Below are positions 27,512 to 36,623 of a DNA stretch of 64,000 nucleotides, in pieces. The notes under the pieces are model-generated. The model did no database searches, was not told the origin of the DNA, and saw nothing but the letters and a program-made list of their open reading frames with translations. The stretch's first letter is position 1. Every line of letters starts with the position of its first letter. The stretch comes from Roseovarius autotrophicus. GTDB taxonomy: Bacteria; Pseudomonadota; Alphaproteobacteria; Rhodobacterales; Rhodobacteraceae. A program made the translations under genes and the position numbers. The stretch is from the NCBI RefSeq assembly GCF_018069895.1, contig NZ_JAGQDH010000005.1:1-64000 (forward strand), given 5' to 3'.

Positions 27512-28729
27512 TCAGCCCTTCATCAGCGCGGGCAAGTCGCCGGTCAGCCCCGCCGCCTCGCGGATGAAGCCGCGGCGCAGCGCGGGCAAGCAGGAAATGG
27601 CCCCCATGCCCAGATCGCGGGCCGCACGCAAAAGCGGGTTGTCGTTGGAGAATAACCGGTTGGTGAGGTCTGTGGCCAGCGCCAGCGTGGCCGTGTCGAA
27701 GCGCCGCCATTCCTGATAGCGCGCCAGCACATCAGGGGCGCCGATTTCCTCGCCGCGCCGCCGCGCCTCGTCCAGCACCTGCGCCAACGCCGCCACATCG
27801 CGCAGTCCGGCATTGAGGCCCTGTCCGGCGATCGGGTGCATCCCATGCGCCGCGTCGCCGATGAGCGCCAGACGCCCGGAGACAAAGCTGTTGGCGACGG
27901 TGAGGTTGAGCGGATAGGTGAAGCGTTTGCCGCGCAGCGCGATCTTTCCCAGAAAATCGCCGAAGCGCGGGCGCAACACCTCCATGAACGCATCATCGGT
28001 CAAGGCGGCAAAGCGCGCGGCGGTCTCGTCGGTCTCGCTCCACACAATCGAACTCACATTCCCCAGCAGGGGCAGAATCGCCAAAGGTCCGGGCGGCATG
28101 AAGAACTGATGTGCGATGCCATGATGGGGCAATTCATGTTCGATGGCGGCCACAAGCGCGGTCTGACCATAGCCCCAGCCCGTGCGCCCGATCCCCGCGC
28201 GCCGCGCCGTGCCCGAGCCGCGCCCATCGGCGCCGATGAGAACCCGCCCCGCGAGCACCTTGCCGGAGGCAAGGGAGAGCGTCACGCCCTGCGGCCCGAC
28301 CTCCTGCGCCATCACCTCTTCGCCTGAAAGCTGCGTGATTTCAGGAGTTTCATCCATCGCCGCGATCAGCGCGCGGCGCAGAAAGCGGTCTTCGAGCATG
28401 TGGCCCATCGGACCTTCCTCGATCTCGGCATGGTCGAAATGCAGAAAGAAGGGCGCAGGCCCCTCGCCCGCGCGCCCGTCCGAGACCTTGATTTCCAGCA
28501 TCGGCTGCGCGTTATCCGCGACCCGGCCCCATAGCCCGAGATTGCGCAGAAGCCGCACCGAGGACAGCGCCAGCGCATAGGCGCGCCCGTCGAAATCATC
28601 GGCCTCGCGAGCTGGGGCGGGCAGCGCGTCGATCACGGTGCTTGTCAGTCCCGAACGCGCGGCGGCAAGTGCCAGCGCCGGGCCATTCAGCCCGCCGCCG
28701 ACAATCAGAAGGTCACTGGTCTTGTTCAT
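27512..28729 (-). CDS. ubiH: UbiH/UbiF/VisC/COQ6-family FAD-dependent hydroxylase
   Basis: This 405-aa flavoprotein adds a hydroxyl group to the benzoquinone ring in ubiquinone synthesis. The FAD motifs are GGGLNGPALALAAARSG at the N-terminus, ADGRGSGTARRAGI in the middle, and GDAAHGMHPIAGQGLNAG near residue 300. The start at 28729 has GAGGGA upstream. A longer frame to 28828 is less likely, because it overlaps the divergent amidase promoter region. The exact ring position (C1, C5 or C6) is not decided by sequence. It lies alone between lolC and amidase. Confidence 0.84.
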   Translation of the reverse strand: MNKTSDLLIVGGGLNGPALALAAARSGLTSTVIDALPAPAREADDFDGRAYALALSSVRLLRNLGLWGRVADNAQPMLEIKVSDGRAGEGPAPFFLHFDHAEIEEGPMGHMLEDRFLRRALIAAMDETPEITQLSGEEVMAQEVGPQGVTLSLASGKVLAGRVLIGADGRGSGTARRAGIGRTGWGYGQTALVAAIEHELPHHGIAHQFFMPPGPLAILPLLGNVSSIVWSETDETAARFAALTDDAFMEVLRPRFGDFLGKIALRGKRFTYPLNLTVANSFVSGRLALIGDAAHGMHPIAGQGLNAGLRDVAALAQVLDEARRRGEEIGAPDVLARYQEWRRFDTATLALATDLTNRLFSNDNPLLRAARDLGMGAISCLPALRRGFIREAAGLTGDLPALMKG

Positions 28730-28808
28730 GTCCCTCAATATGTCCTCGCGCGCGGGATTGTCCATGCGCCCTCGTGCCGCTAGCAATGGAACAAAGTGGA
28801 GGATGGCA

Positions 28809-30146
28809 ATGCAGGACTGGCTGAACATGAGCGCCGCCGATCTGGGGCGCGGAATAGCGGCAGGAGAGATCGACCCTGAGGCGCTGACCGACGCCTATCT
28901 CGGGGCGATCGCGGCGCATCCCCTGCGCGACCGAATCTACAGCGCCGTGACCGAGAACCGCGCCCGCGCCGAGGCGGCGGCGGCAGCGGCACGCGCGACG
29001 GCGGGGCAGCGGCGCGGGCCGCTCGATGGCGTGCCGATAAGCTGGAAGGACCTTTTCGACAGCGCGGGCGTGGCGACCGAGGCGGGATCAGCCCTGCTCA
29101 GGGGCCGTGTGCCCGCCCGCGATGCAGAGGTGTTGCGCAATGCGACAGCGGCGGGTCTCGTCTGTCTCGGCAAGACCCATATGAGCGAACTGGCCTTTTC
29201 CGGCCTTGGCCTCAACCCGATCACCGCCACCCCGCCTTGCGTCAATGACGCGGACGCCGTGCCGGGCGGATCCTCTTCGGGGGCAGCAGCGAGCGTGGCT
29301 TTCGGCCTCGCCGCCTGCGGGATCGGGTCGGACACAGGCGGTTCGGTGCGCATCCCCTCGGCGTGGAATGATCTGGTCGGGCTGAAGACCACGGCGACCC
29401 GCCTCTCGCTTGACGGGGTGGTGCCGCTCTGCCAGAAATTCGACACGGTGGGTCCGCTCGCGCGCTCGGTTGAGGATGCGGCCCTGATGCTTGCGGCGCT
29501 CGAAGGCGGCAAGCCTGCCGATCTGCGCGGAACATCGATCAGGAGCGCGCGATTCGCGGTTCTGGCCACCGTGGTGCTCGATGATCTGCGCGCCGACCCC
29601 GAGGCCGCTTTTGCCGGAGCGATCGCGAGGCTCCGCGCCGCCGGCGCGACGGTGGAAGAGATCGACGCACCCGAAGTGGCCGAAGCGATGCCGCTCTCGC
29701 CCGCGCTTTTTACCGGCGAGGCCTATGGCCTATGGCGCGACGTGATCGAGGCCGACCCCGAGAAGATGTTCACGCCGATTCTGGACCGCTTCCGGGGCGG
29801 ACGCGAAATCTCCGGTGCCGATTATGTGGCTGCGTGGCAGAAGCTCGAACATCTGCGCGAGCAATGGCACGCACGGGTGGCAGGCTATGACGCGGTCTTG
29901 ATGCCCTCTGCCCCCAACCTGCCGCCCGACCGCGAACGGCTTATGCGGGACAGCGACTATTACGTGACCGAGAACCTTCTGACGCTGCGCAACACGCGGG
30001 TCGGCAACCTGATGGGGCTTTGCGCCGTGACGCTGCCCACAGGCACACCCTCTTGCGGGATCATGCTCTGTGGAAAACCGTTTCAGGAAGAGCGGCTTTT
30101 GCGCGTGGCGAAAGCGGTCGAGGATACGATTGCCCTCACCATTTGA
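28809..30146 (+). CDS. Amidase-signature family amidase (second copy)
   Basis: This 445-aa enzyme carries the triad K80, S155 in GGSSSGAA, and S179 in SDTGGSVR. The family hydrolyses amide bonds, and the substrate is not predictable. GGAGG lies 6 bp before the ATG at 28809, while the ATG at 28803 touches that site and is unlikely to be used. It is divergent from the UbiH-type gene. No gatB, gatC or transporter is beside it, unlike the operon amidase at 13670-15004. Confidence 0.88.
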   Translation: MQDWLNMSAADLGRGIAAGEIDPEALTDAYLGAIAAHPLRDRIYSAVTENRARAEAAAAAARATAGQRRGPLDGVPISWKDLFDSAGVATEAGSALLRGRVPARDAEVLRNATAAGLVCLGKTHMSELAFSGLGLNPITATPPCVNDADAVPGGSSSGAAASVAFGLAACGIGSDTGGSVRIPSAWNDLVGLKTTATRLSLDGVVPLCQKFDTVGPLARSVEDAALMLAALEGGKPADLRGTSIRSARFAVLATVVLDDLRADPEAAFAGAIARLRAAGATVEEIDAPEVAEAMPLSPALFTGEAYGLWRDVIEADPEKMFTPILDRFRGGREISGADYVAAWQKLEHLREQWHARVAGYDAVLMPSAPNLPPDRERLMRDSDYYVTENLLTLRNTRVGNLMGLCAVTLPTGTPSCGIMLCGKPFQEERLLRVAKAVEDTIALTI

Positions 30147-30153
30147 AAACAAA

Positions 30154-30209
30154 CCCCAAGAAAATTCTCGAATTTTCTTGGGGCGGGAATTTTTTCTCGA
30201 AAAAATTCC
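30154..30209. terminator. Two tandem AT-rich terminator hairpins
   Basis: Hairpin 1 pairs 30154-30167 with 30170-30183 (14 bp, beginning CCCCAAGAAAATTC). Hairpin 2 pairs GGAATTTTTTC (30186-30196) with 30199-30209 (11 bp). Both close on the dinucleotide TC within CTCGA. They separate the convergent amidase and Dabb genes, and each provides A/T-rich arms that can act as U tracts in either direction. Confidence 0.8.
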
Positions 30210-30223
30210 GGGGCGAAACCTGC

Positions 30224-30514
30224 TTAGCCAGCCGTGAAATCGGCGGCGATGCGCAGATCACGCAGGGGCCTCACCAGCGCGATGCACTCGGCATAGATCG
30301 GGTGGGCCTTGTAAGCGGCCAGTGCCGCCTCATCCTCGAATTCGGCATAGACCACCAGATCGACCCGCGCGCCCGAGATCGGGTCACTTTGCAGGTTGCG
30401 CCCCACCTCGAAATGGCGCGCCTGCGGGATCTGCGCCAGCATCATCAGCCCCTTGCGGATGCGTTCGACATCATCCGGGTTGGCGGCGGAAAAGAACACG
30501 ATATGGCGGATCAT
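30224..30514 (-). CDS. Dabb-domain (stress-responsive A/B barrel) protein
   Basis: This 96-aa protein matches the Dabb fold: IRHIVFFSA at the N-terminus, then HFEVGRNLQSD, DLVVYAEFEDEAAL, AYKAHPIY and a final helix. Dabb proteins form dimeric barrels, and their roles are mostly unknown. It starts 4 bp after the hisE stop, so it is the last gene of the hisF-hisE transcript, though no link to histidine synthesis is established. The ATG at 30514 opens the natural first strand. Confidence 0.85.
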   Translation of the reverse strand: MIRHIVFFSAANPDDVERIRKGLMMLAQIPQARHFEVGRNLQSDPISGARVDLVVYAEFEDEAALAAYKAHPIYAECIALVRPLRDLRIAADFTAG

Positions 30515-30518
30515 CAGC

Positions 30519-30833
30519 TTACTCTTTGGAACGGGCGGCTTTTTCGGACAGGCCCGAGACGCCCTGACGCCGCGCAAGCTCGGCCATGACATCGGACAGG
30601 GCAACCTCGCGCGAGTGCAGCATGACGAGCAGGTGAAAGAGCACATCCGCCGCCTCTGACGTGAGGCGGTCGCGGTCGCCCTTCACCGCCTCGATGATGG
30701 CCTCCACCGCCTCTTCACCGAATTTCTCGGCGCATTTCTCGGGGCCTTTCGCCAGCAGCTTGGCGGTCCAGCTTGTCTCAGGGTCGGCGCTGGCGCGCGC
30801 CGCAATGGTGCGGGCGAGTTCGTCAAGCGTCAT
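30519..30833 (-). CDS. hisE: Phosphoribosyl-ATP pyrophosphatase HisE
   Basis: HisE removes pyrophosphate from phosphoribosyl-ATP, the second step of histidine synthesis. The 104-aa protein contains the MazG-like helices with [17 protein letters not shown] (the acidic metal-binding ExxE motifs) and [14 protein letters not shown]. It is the stand-alone form, not fused to HisI. Its start codon overlaps the hisF stop (ATGA). Confidence 0.95.
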   Translation of the reverse strand: MTLDELARTIAARASADPETSWTAKLLAKGPEKCAEKFGEEAVEAIIEAVKGDRDRLTSEAADVLFHLLVMLHSREVALSDVMAELARRQGVSGLSEKAARSKE

Positions 30834-31594
30834 GCCGCCAGCCTCATCGGAATACCGGCTGCGGCCATATGCGCCTTGGCCTCGGCAATGGTGTAGGTGC
30901 CGAAATGAAAGATCGAGGCGGCAAGGACAGCTGAGGCGTGGCCCTCGGTTACGCCTTCCACCAGATGATCGAGCGTGCCCACGCCCCCCGAGGCGATCAC
31001 CGGAATATCCACCGCATCGGCAATGGCGCGGGTGAGAGGGATATTGAAGCCTGCGCGCGTGCCGTCGCGGTCCATCGAGGTAAGCAGGATCTCGCCCGCG
31101 CCTTTTGCCGCGACAAGGCGCGCGAACGCCACCGCGTCGATGCCGGTGGGTTTGCGCCCGCCATGGGTGAAGATCTCCCATTTGCCGGGGCTGACCGTCT
31201 TGGCGTCGATCGCCACCACGATGCACTGGCTGCCGAAGCGGTCGGCCGCGCGCGCGACCACCTCCGGGTCGGCGACCGCCGCCGAGTTGAAACTTACCTT
31301 GTCCGCCCCGGCAAGAAGTAGCGCGCGCACGTCCTCGGGGGTTCGCACGCCACCGCCCACGGTCAGCGGGATGAAGCATTGCTCGGCGGTGCGGCGGACC
31401 ACATCGAACATGGTGCCGCGATTCTCGTGCGTGGCGTGGATGTCGAGAAAACACAGTTCATCCGCGCCGGCCGCATCATAGGCGCGCGCGGCATCAACCG
31501 GGTCGCCCGCATCGCGCAGATCGACAAAGTTGACACCCTTGACCACGCGCCCGTCGGCCACGTCGAGGCAGGGGATGATGCGGGTCTTGAGCAT
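30830..31594 (-). CDS. hisF: Imidazole glycerol phosphate synthase subunit HisF
   Basis: HisF is the cyclase half of the HisFH complex: ammonia from HisH reacts with PRFAR to form imidazole glycerol phosphate and AICAR. The 254-aa TIM barrel has catalytic D11 (PCLDVADG) and the second catalytic Asp in the segment DRDGTRAGF. Its phosphate sites are in the second half ([10 protein letters not shown]). The ATG at 31594 fits the family start exactly; the upstream open frame is not coding. It overlaps hisE by 4 bp. Confidence 0.97.
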   Translation of the reverse strand: MLKTRIIPCLDVADGRVVKGVNFVDLRDAGDPVDAARAYDAAGADELCFLDIHATHENRGTMFDVVRRTAEQCFIPLTVGGGVRTPEDVRALLLAGADKVSFNSAAVADPEVVARAADRFGSQCIVVAIDAKTVSPGKWEIFTHGGRKPTGIDAVAFARLVAAKGAGEILLTSMDRDGTRAGFNIPLTRAIADAVDIPVIASGGVGTLDHLVEGVTEGHASAVLAASIFHFGTYTIAEAKAHMAAAGIPMRLAA

Positions 31595-31610
31595 GGGTTC
31601 GCCGGATTTG

Positions 31611-31623
31611 GTGACAGTGTCAC
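31611..31623. promoter_or_regulatory. Dyad in the divergent hisF / DUF302 promoter region
   Basis: GTGACA-G-TGTCAC is a perfect 13-bp dyad located 17 bp upstream of hisF and 75 bp upstream of the DUF302 gene. It could be an operator for either gene. No regulator can be named. Confidence 0.3.
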
Positions 31624-31697
31624 GGTTTCTATGGGCAAATCCGTCAGGATGCCAGAGGATGCAACACAGATTCGCTGGATCATTGATGGAGAGTTTC

Positions 31698-32147
31698 ATG
31701 AGACAATTTCTGGCCGCAGCGGCAATCACACTGGCGGCGCTGCCCGCAGTCGCGAGCGATGACGATATCATCAGCCTTCGCGCCGGGGCCGATGTGCCCA
31801 CCACCATGGACCGGCTCGAGGCCGCGGTGAGCGGGGCGGGGGCCACGGTTTTTGCCCGCGTCGATCATGCTGCAGGCGCGGCCAGCGTCGCTATGGCGCT
31901 CGCGCCGTCGCAACTGCTGATCTTCGGCAATCCCAAGATGGGCACGGCCCCGATGCAAGACGATCCGCGCGCTGGGCTGTTTTTGCCGCTGCGGGTGCTG
32001 GTCTATGAGGATGCGGCGGGGCAGGTGTGGGTCGCCTATCAGGACCCCAGGGAGATGTTCGAAGATCTCGATATTTCCGACGATGCACCGTATCTCGAAA
32101 TGATGGCGGGGGCGCTTGCGAAACTCACCGCTGCCGCAGCGGAATGA
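31698..32147 (+). CDS. Exported DUF302 protein
   Basis: This 149-aa protein has a signal peptide (about 1-18, ending PAVAS). A DUF302 domain follows, recognisable from [25 protein letters not shown] and [20 protein letters not shown]302 proteins bind small ligands or haem-like compounds in some cases, but their role is largely unknown. It is transcribed opposite to its his neighbours, between hisF and hisA, ending 4 bp from the hisA stop. Confidence 0.86.
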   Translation: MRQFLAAAAITLAALPAVASDDDIISLRAGADVPTTMDRLEAAVSGAGATVFARVDHAAGAASVAMALAPSQLLIFGNPKMGTAPMQDDPRAGLFLPLRVLVYEDAAGQVWVAYQDPREMFEDLDISDDAPYLEMMAGALAKLTAAAAE

Positions 32148-32151
32148 CGGC

Positions 32152-32874
32152 TCAGCCCCTGAGCGCCGCGAGGGCCGCGCTCAGGTCGAGCGCCCCATCA
32201 TAAAGCGCGCGCCCAGAGATCGCACCGTTCAGACCCGCGCCGCAATCACGCAGGGCAATGAGATCCACCAGGGAGGACACACCACCAGAGGCGATGACCG
32301 GGATCGACACCGCCCGCGCCAGCGCTGCCGTGGCCTCGACATTCGGCCCCTGCATGGCCCCGTCGCGATTGATATCGGTATAGATGATCGCGGCCACGCC
32401 CGCGTCTTCAAAGGATCGCGCGAGGTCGGTGGCGTCCACATCCGTCTCCTCGGCCCAGCCCTTTGTGGCCACGCGGCCGCCGCGCGCGTCGATCCCCACC
32501 GCCACCTGACCGGGGAAGGCGCGCGCCGCCTCGCGCACAAGGGCGGGGTTTTCCACCGCCACGGTCCCGAGGATCACGCGCGCGAGGCCGCGATCCAGCC
32601 AGCGCTCGATGGTCGCCATGTCGCGGATGCCGCCGCCCAACTGCGCGGGCACCGGACAGGCGGCAAGGATCGCCTCGACCGGCGCGGCATTGACCGGCTG
32701 ACCGGCGAATGCGCCGTTGAGGTCCACCAGATGCAGCCATTCGCACCCCGCCTCGACAAAGGCGCGCGCCTGTGCTGCCGGGTCCTCGTTGAACACCGTC
32801 GCCTTCTCCATGTCGCCGCGCAAGAGGCGCACAGCCTTGCCGTCCTTGAGGTCGATGGCGGGGTAGAGGATCAT
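32152..32874 (-). CDS. hisA: ProFAR isomerase HisA
   Basis: HisA isomerises ProFAR to PRFAR, the substrate of HisFH. The 240-aa TIM barrel has D8 in YPAIDLKDG and the second catalytic Asp in [12 protein letters not shown], with phosphate-binding loops GGGIRD and ASGGVSS. The start at 32874 follows GGAAAGG and the length is standard. It stands alone between two plus-strand genes, so it likely has its own promoter. Confidence 0.97.
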   Translation of the reverse strand: MILYPAIDLKDGKAVRLLRGDMEKATVFNEDPAAQARAFVEAGCEWLHLVDLNGAFAGQPVNAAPVEAILAACPVPAQLGGGIRDMATIERWLDRGLARVILGTVAVENPALVREAARAFPGQVAVGIDARGGRVATKGWAEETDVDATDLARSFEDAGVAAIIYTDINRDGAMQGPNVEATAALARAVSIPVIASGGVSSLVDLIALRDCGAGLNGAISGRALYDGALDLSAALAALRG

Positions 32875-33005
32875 CGGCGCACCTTTCCTTCTGATGGGCG
32901 CGGTTATGCACGGCTGCGCGAGAATTGCAACGCGACCCGACGTCAGACTTGATTTGCCCACAAGCCATGGCAGAGCATGCCCCAGCAGTCAGGGAGGACA
33001 AAGGC

Positions 33006-33395
33006 ATGCGCAAACTGGTGATGATGACGGTGGTCTTGAGCCTTGGGGCGGGGGCGGCGATAGCCGAGCCGCTTCTGGGCATGTGGCGCACGGCGGGCGA
33101 TGACAACGGCAATTCCGGGCTGATCGAGGTGGCCCCCTGCGGTAGCACACTGTGCGGCAAGCTGATCAAGTCGTTCAACGCCGCCGGACAGGAAATCCCG
33201 AGCGACAATATCGGGCGCAACATCATCTCCGAGACGGTGCCAACGGGCGGCGGGGCCTACAAGGGCAAGGTCTACAGCCCGGATCGCGGCAAGACCTACA
33301 ATTCCAGGCTGCAGCTCAGCGGCGACACGCTCAAGGTCAGCGGCTGCATGTTCGGGGTTTGCCGCGACGGCGGCCACTGGTTGCGGGTGAAATAA
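33006..33395 (+). CDS. Exported DUF2147 protein
   Basis: This 129-aa protein has a signal peptide (1-19, ending AAIAEP). The DUF2147 domain shows PLLGMWRTAGDDNGNSGLI, CGSTLCGKLIK and a C-terminal CMFGVCRDGGHW. The two Cys pairs may form disulfides in the periplasm. Function is unknown. GGAGG lies 10 bp before the ATG. Like the DUF302 gene it runs opposite to the surrounding his genes, ending 3 bp from the hisH stop. Confidence 0.86.
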   Translation: MRKLVMMTVVLSLGAGAAIAEPLLGMWRTAGDDNGNSGLIEVAPCGSTLCGKLIKSFNAAGQEIPSDNIGRNIISETVPTGGGAYKGKVYSPDRGKTYNSRLQLSGDTLKVSGCMFGVCRDGGHWLRVK

Positions 33396-33398
33396 GCC

Positions 33399-34037
33399 TC
33401 AGGGTCGCCACGCCAGGAAATTGGCGATGAGCCGAAGGCCGGTCTGCTGGCTTTTTTCCGGGTGGAACTGGGTGCCCAGCATCGTGTCGCGTCCGACGAT
33501 TGCGGTTATCGCGCCGCCATAGTCCACATGCGCCAGCCGGTGCGCAGGGTCCGCCACCTCGAAATGAAAGGAATGGACGAAATAAGCGTGATCGCCGGTT
33601 TCGATTCCGTCAAGCACCGGGTGGGCATGGTCGACCACCAGATCGTTCCAGCCCATGTGCGGCACCTTGAGCGAGGGCCCATCAGGGCGGATCGCCGCGA
33701 CCGTGCCGCCGATCCAGTCAAAACCGGGGGTCTCCTCGTATTCCATCCCGCGCGTGGCCAGCATCTGCATCCCGATGCAGATGCCAAGGAAGGGGCGGGC
33801 ATTCTGGCGCACGGCCTCGTCGATCGCCTCATAAACGCCGCGATGATCGAAAAGCGCGGCGCGGCAGGCCGGAAACGCCCCATCGCCGGGCAGCACGATC
33901 CGATCCGCGCTGCGGATCGTCCCGGGGTCGGCGGTCACGATGACATCGCCCGCGCCGGTCTCCTGCGCCATGCGCTGAAACGCCTTTTCCGCCGAGTGCA
34001 GGTTGCCGCTCTCGTAATCGATGATGACAGTGGTCAT
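33399..34037 (-). CDS. hisH: Imidazole glycerol phosphate synthase subunit HisH
   Basis: HisH is the glutaminase half of HisFH and supplies ammonia from glutamine. The 212-aa class I amidotransferase has nucleophile C87 (GICIGMQ) and the His/Glu pair in FHPEKSQ near the C-terminus. The oxyanion region PGDGAF is present. It starts at 34037, 61 bp after hisB, so the two are likely one transcript, separated from hisA and hisF by opposite-strand genes. Confidence 0.97.
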   Translation of the reverse strand: MTTVIIDYESGNLHSAEKAFQRMAQETGAGDVIVTADPGTIRSADRIVLPGDGAFPACRAALFDHRGVYEAIDEAVRQNARPFLGICIGMQMLATRGMEYEETPGFDWIGGTVAAIRPDGPSLKVPHMGWNDLVVDHAHPVLDGIETGDHAYFVHSFHFEVADPAHRLAHVDYGGAITAIVGRDTMLGTQFHPEKSQQTGLRLIANFLAWRP

Positions 34038-34098
34038 GGGTTTTGTCCTTTGTCGCGCAGCTTGCTCCGAAAACCGGTGCCCACTTTTCGGGCTGCGC

Positions 34099-34686
34099 TC
34101 AGAGGCTGCCCTTGGTGGACGGAATGGCATCCGATTTGCGCGGATCGCTTTCCACCGCCTCGCGCAGGGCGCGCGCCACCGCCTTGAACGCGGCTTCGGC
34201 GATGTGGTGGCTGTTGAGTCCGTGCAGGGCCTCCACATTCAGGGTGATGCCGCCATGGGTGCTCAGAGCCTGAAAGAACTCGCGCACCAACTCAGTGTCG
34301 AACGTGCCGATCTTGGCCGTGGGCAGGGTCACGTTCCACACCAGATAGGGCCGCCCCGACAGATCGAGCGCGGCGCGCACAAGCGCATCATCCATCGGCA
34401 GAAGGCACGCGCCATAGCGCCGGATGCCGCGCTTGTCGCCAAGCGCCTGCGCCAACGCCTGACCGAGCGCGATACCCACATCCTCGACCGTGTGGTGATC
34501 GTCGATATGAAGATCGCCCGAACAGCGCACCACCATGTCAATCAGCGAGTGCCGCGCCAGTTGATCCAGCATGTGATCGAAGAACCCCACGCCGGTGCGG
34601 TTGTCATAGCGGCCCGAGCCATCGAGCGTGATCTCCACGCTGATATCGGTCTCGGCGGTCTTGCGGGTGATGGTTGCGCTGCGCAT
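34099..34686 (-). CDS. hisB: Imidazoleglycerol-phosphate dehydratase HisB
   Basis: HisB dehydrates imidazole glycerol phosphate to imidazole acetol phosphate. The 195-aa protein is the single-function type, without the phosphatase domain seen in enterobacteria. Its two metal-binding repeats are [10 protein letters not shown] and [10 protein letters not shown]. The start at 34686 ([15 protein letters not shown]) is the usual one. It heads the minus-strand his cluster, 108 bp from the tRNA-Gly gene. Confidence 0.97.
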   Translation of the reverse strand: MRSATITRKTAETDISVEITLDGSGRYDNRTGVGFFDHMLDQLARHSLIDMVVRCSGDLHIDDHHTVEDVGIALGQALAQALGDKRGIRRYGACLLPMDDALVRAALDLSGRPYLVWNVTLPTAKIGTFDTELVREFFQALSTHGGITLNVEALHGLNSHHIAEAAFKAVARALREAVESDPRKSDAIPSTKGSL

Positions 34687-34794
34687 GGGGCCTCCGGCTG
34701 GCGATGCGCGGTCTATACTGCGCCGCGCGCGGCAAGGGAAGGGCCACGCGCACACAGGACGGTGCTCCACATCCGCATGATGATGCTTGGAAAA

Positions 34795-34869
34795 TGGAGC
34801 GGGCGATGAGATTCGAACTCACGACCCTTACCTTGGCAAGGTAATGCTCTACCCCTGAGCTACGCCCGC
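34795..34869 (-). tRNA. tRNA-Gly(GCC)
   Basis: Read on the minus strand, GCGGGCG pairs with CGCCCGC. The D arm GTAGCTCAGGGGTAGAGC is regular, and the anticodon stem TTACC/GGTAA encloses loop TTGCCAA. The anticodon GCC lies at 34835-34837, and the T loop reads GAGTTCGAATCTC. CCA is encoded (34795-34797). Confidence 0.96.
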
Positions 34870-35058
34870 GTCCTTGGGTGAGGCGTCAGATACAAAGCCT
34901 CGCGCCGGGCCGCAAGAGGAAAATTGCGACGGCGTGGCGATTTCTCGCTTTCCGGCGCGTGTCGGGCAGGGGCCATGCCCTGTCTGCCCAGGGTCTGACT
35001 CTCTGCGCTTGCCAATCATGCCGCAGCGCCGCATCCTTTGACCGCGAGGAGGGCAGGA

Positions 35059-36609
35059 ATGGCAAGTAACATTCTGACCGGGCTCGGCGGGGTCGGGCTG
35101 TTTCTACTGGGCATGGAGATCATGACCGGTGCGCTGCGCGAGGTGGCGGGGCGCGGCCTTCGCCGGGCGCTGGCAAAGCTGACCGCCTCGCCGCTGCGGG
35201 GCGTGGCGACGGGTGCGCTGGCGACGGCGACGATCCAGTCATCCACCGCTGTTTCGCTCATCACCATCGGCGCGGTCGGCGCGGGGCTTCTGGGCTTTGT
35301 GCAGTCGCTTGGCGTGCTTTACGGCGCCAATATCGGCACCACCGTCACCGGCTGGCTCATCATGATTCTGGGGCTGAAGCTCAAACTGGGCACGCTGGCG
35401 CTACCGGTGCTGTTCGTGGCCGCCATGCTGATGCTGCTGGGGCGTAACCGGGTTGCGCGGACCGGGCGGGCGCTGGCCGGGTTCTGCCTTCTGTTCATCG
35501 GACTGGACATGATGCAGGCCGCCACGGGCGGGCTTGGGGCTTGGCTCTCGCCCGGGATGCTGCCCGGCGATGGCTGGGGCGCGCGGCTGATTCTCTTGCT
35601 CATGGGGGCAGGAATCGTGGCGCTGATCCAGTCCTCCTCGGCGGCGATGGCGCTGGTGCTGGTGCTGCTGGGGGCGGGCGCGATCGGCTTTGCGCAGGCG
35701 GCGGCGCTGGTGATCGGCTTCAACATGGGCACGACGGCGACGGGGCTGCTGGCATCGCTTGGCGGGGCGCGCGCGATGCGGATGACGGCAGTGGCAAACC
35801 TGATGTTCAACATCGGCACGGCGGCGCTGGCCTTTCCACTGCTCGATCTGGTCGCACCACTCCTGCATGGCACCTGGCTTGGAACAGATGACCAGACCGC
35901 GTTGGTGCTGTTTCACACCGGGTTCAACCTTCTTGGCGCGGCGGTGTTCCTGCCGCTCACCCCGCGCTTTGCCGCGCTGGTCTCGCGACTGGTGCCCGAG
36001 CGCCCGGTGCCGCTGGCCGAGGGTCTGGATCGGCGGCTCCTGGCTGACGAGGGCGCGGCGCTCGATGCCGCGCAGGCGGTGGCCGACCGGTTGCGCCGCA
36101 CTCTCTTTGGCGCACTGGCGCGTGCCCTCGGTCCTGAGGGCGACCTGCGCGGGCTGGCCTCGGTCGCGGTGCAGGGCAACGAGGTGATGGCCGCCATCGA
36201 AACGTTCCTGTCACAGGTGCGCATAGCCCCTGACCGGGCCGATGAGGCCGCGCGCTATGCCGCCCTTCTGCACCAGATCGATCATTTCCAGCGGTTGCTG
36301 GAACGCTGCGCGCAGCGCGACCGGATCGCCACCGTCCGTCAGGACGCGCGGCTTGACCGCGACGTGGCGGCACTTGCCGCCGCGCTTCGACAGGATCGGG
36401 CAAGCGTGTCCCTGGCCAACCTGCTGGCCCGGCGCGGGCGGCGCTATCGCAGGGGCGTGCTGTTGCGGGAACATGTCGGCCTTGTTCCCGTGGGCGAGGT
36501 CTTTGCCCGCACCGATGCTCTGCGCTGGCTGGTGCGCGTGGCCGATCACGCGGCGCGCCTCGACCGTCACGCAAAAGAGGGCCGACAGGACATGCGCCCC
36601 GCCGCCTGA
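35059..36609 (+). CDS. Na/Pi cotransporter family protein (NptA/PNaS) with PhoU-like tail
   Basis: This 516-aa protein has about eight to nine membrane helices (residues 1-300) with the two inverted family repeats QSSTAVSLITIG and QSSSAAMALVLV. GANIGTTVTG and GFNMGTTATG follow them. Sodium-dependent phosphate transport is the known role. The C-terminal 200 residues are helical and PhoU-like, a common bacterial addition. The start at 35059 has GGAGGGCAGGA just upstream. It stands alone behind the tRNA. No phosphate-regulation box was recognised. Confidence 0.9.
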   Translation: MASNILTGLGGVGLFLLGMEIMTGALREVAGRGLRRALAKLTASPLRGVATGALATATIQSSTAVSLITIGAVGAGLLGFVQSLGVLYGANIGTTVTGWLIMILGLKLKLGTLALPVLFVAAMLMLLGRNRVARTGRALAGFCLLFIGLDMMQAATGGLGAWLSPGMLPGDGWGARLILLLMGAGIVALIQSSSAAMALVLVLLGAGAIGFAQAAALVIGFNMGTTATGLLASLGGARAMRMTAVANLMFNIGTAALAFPLLDLVAPLLHGTWLGTDDQTALVLFHTGFNLLGAAVFLPLTPRFAALVSRLVPERPVPLAEGLDRRLLADEGAALDAAQAVADRLRRTLFGALARALGPEGDLRGLASVAVQGNEVMAAIETFLSQVRIAPDRADEAARYAALLHQIDHFQRLLERCAQRDRIATVRQDARLDRDVAALAAALRQDRASVSLANLLARRGRRYRRGVLLREHVGLVPVGEVFARTDALRWLVRVADHAARLDRHAKEGRQDMRPAA

Positions 36610-36623
36610 CCCACGGCCTTGGC

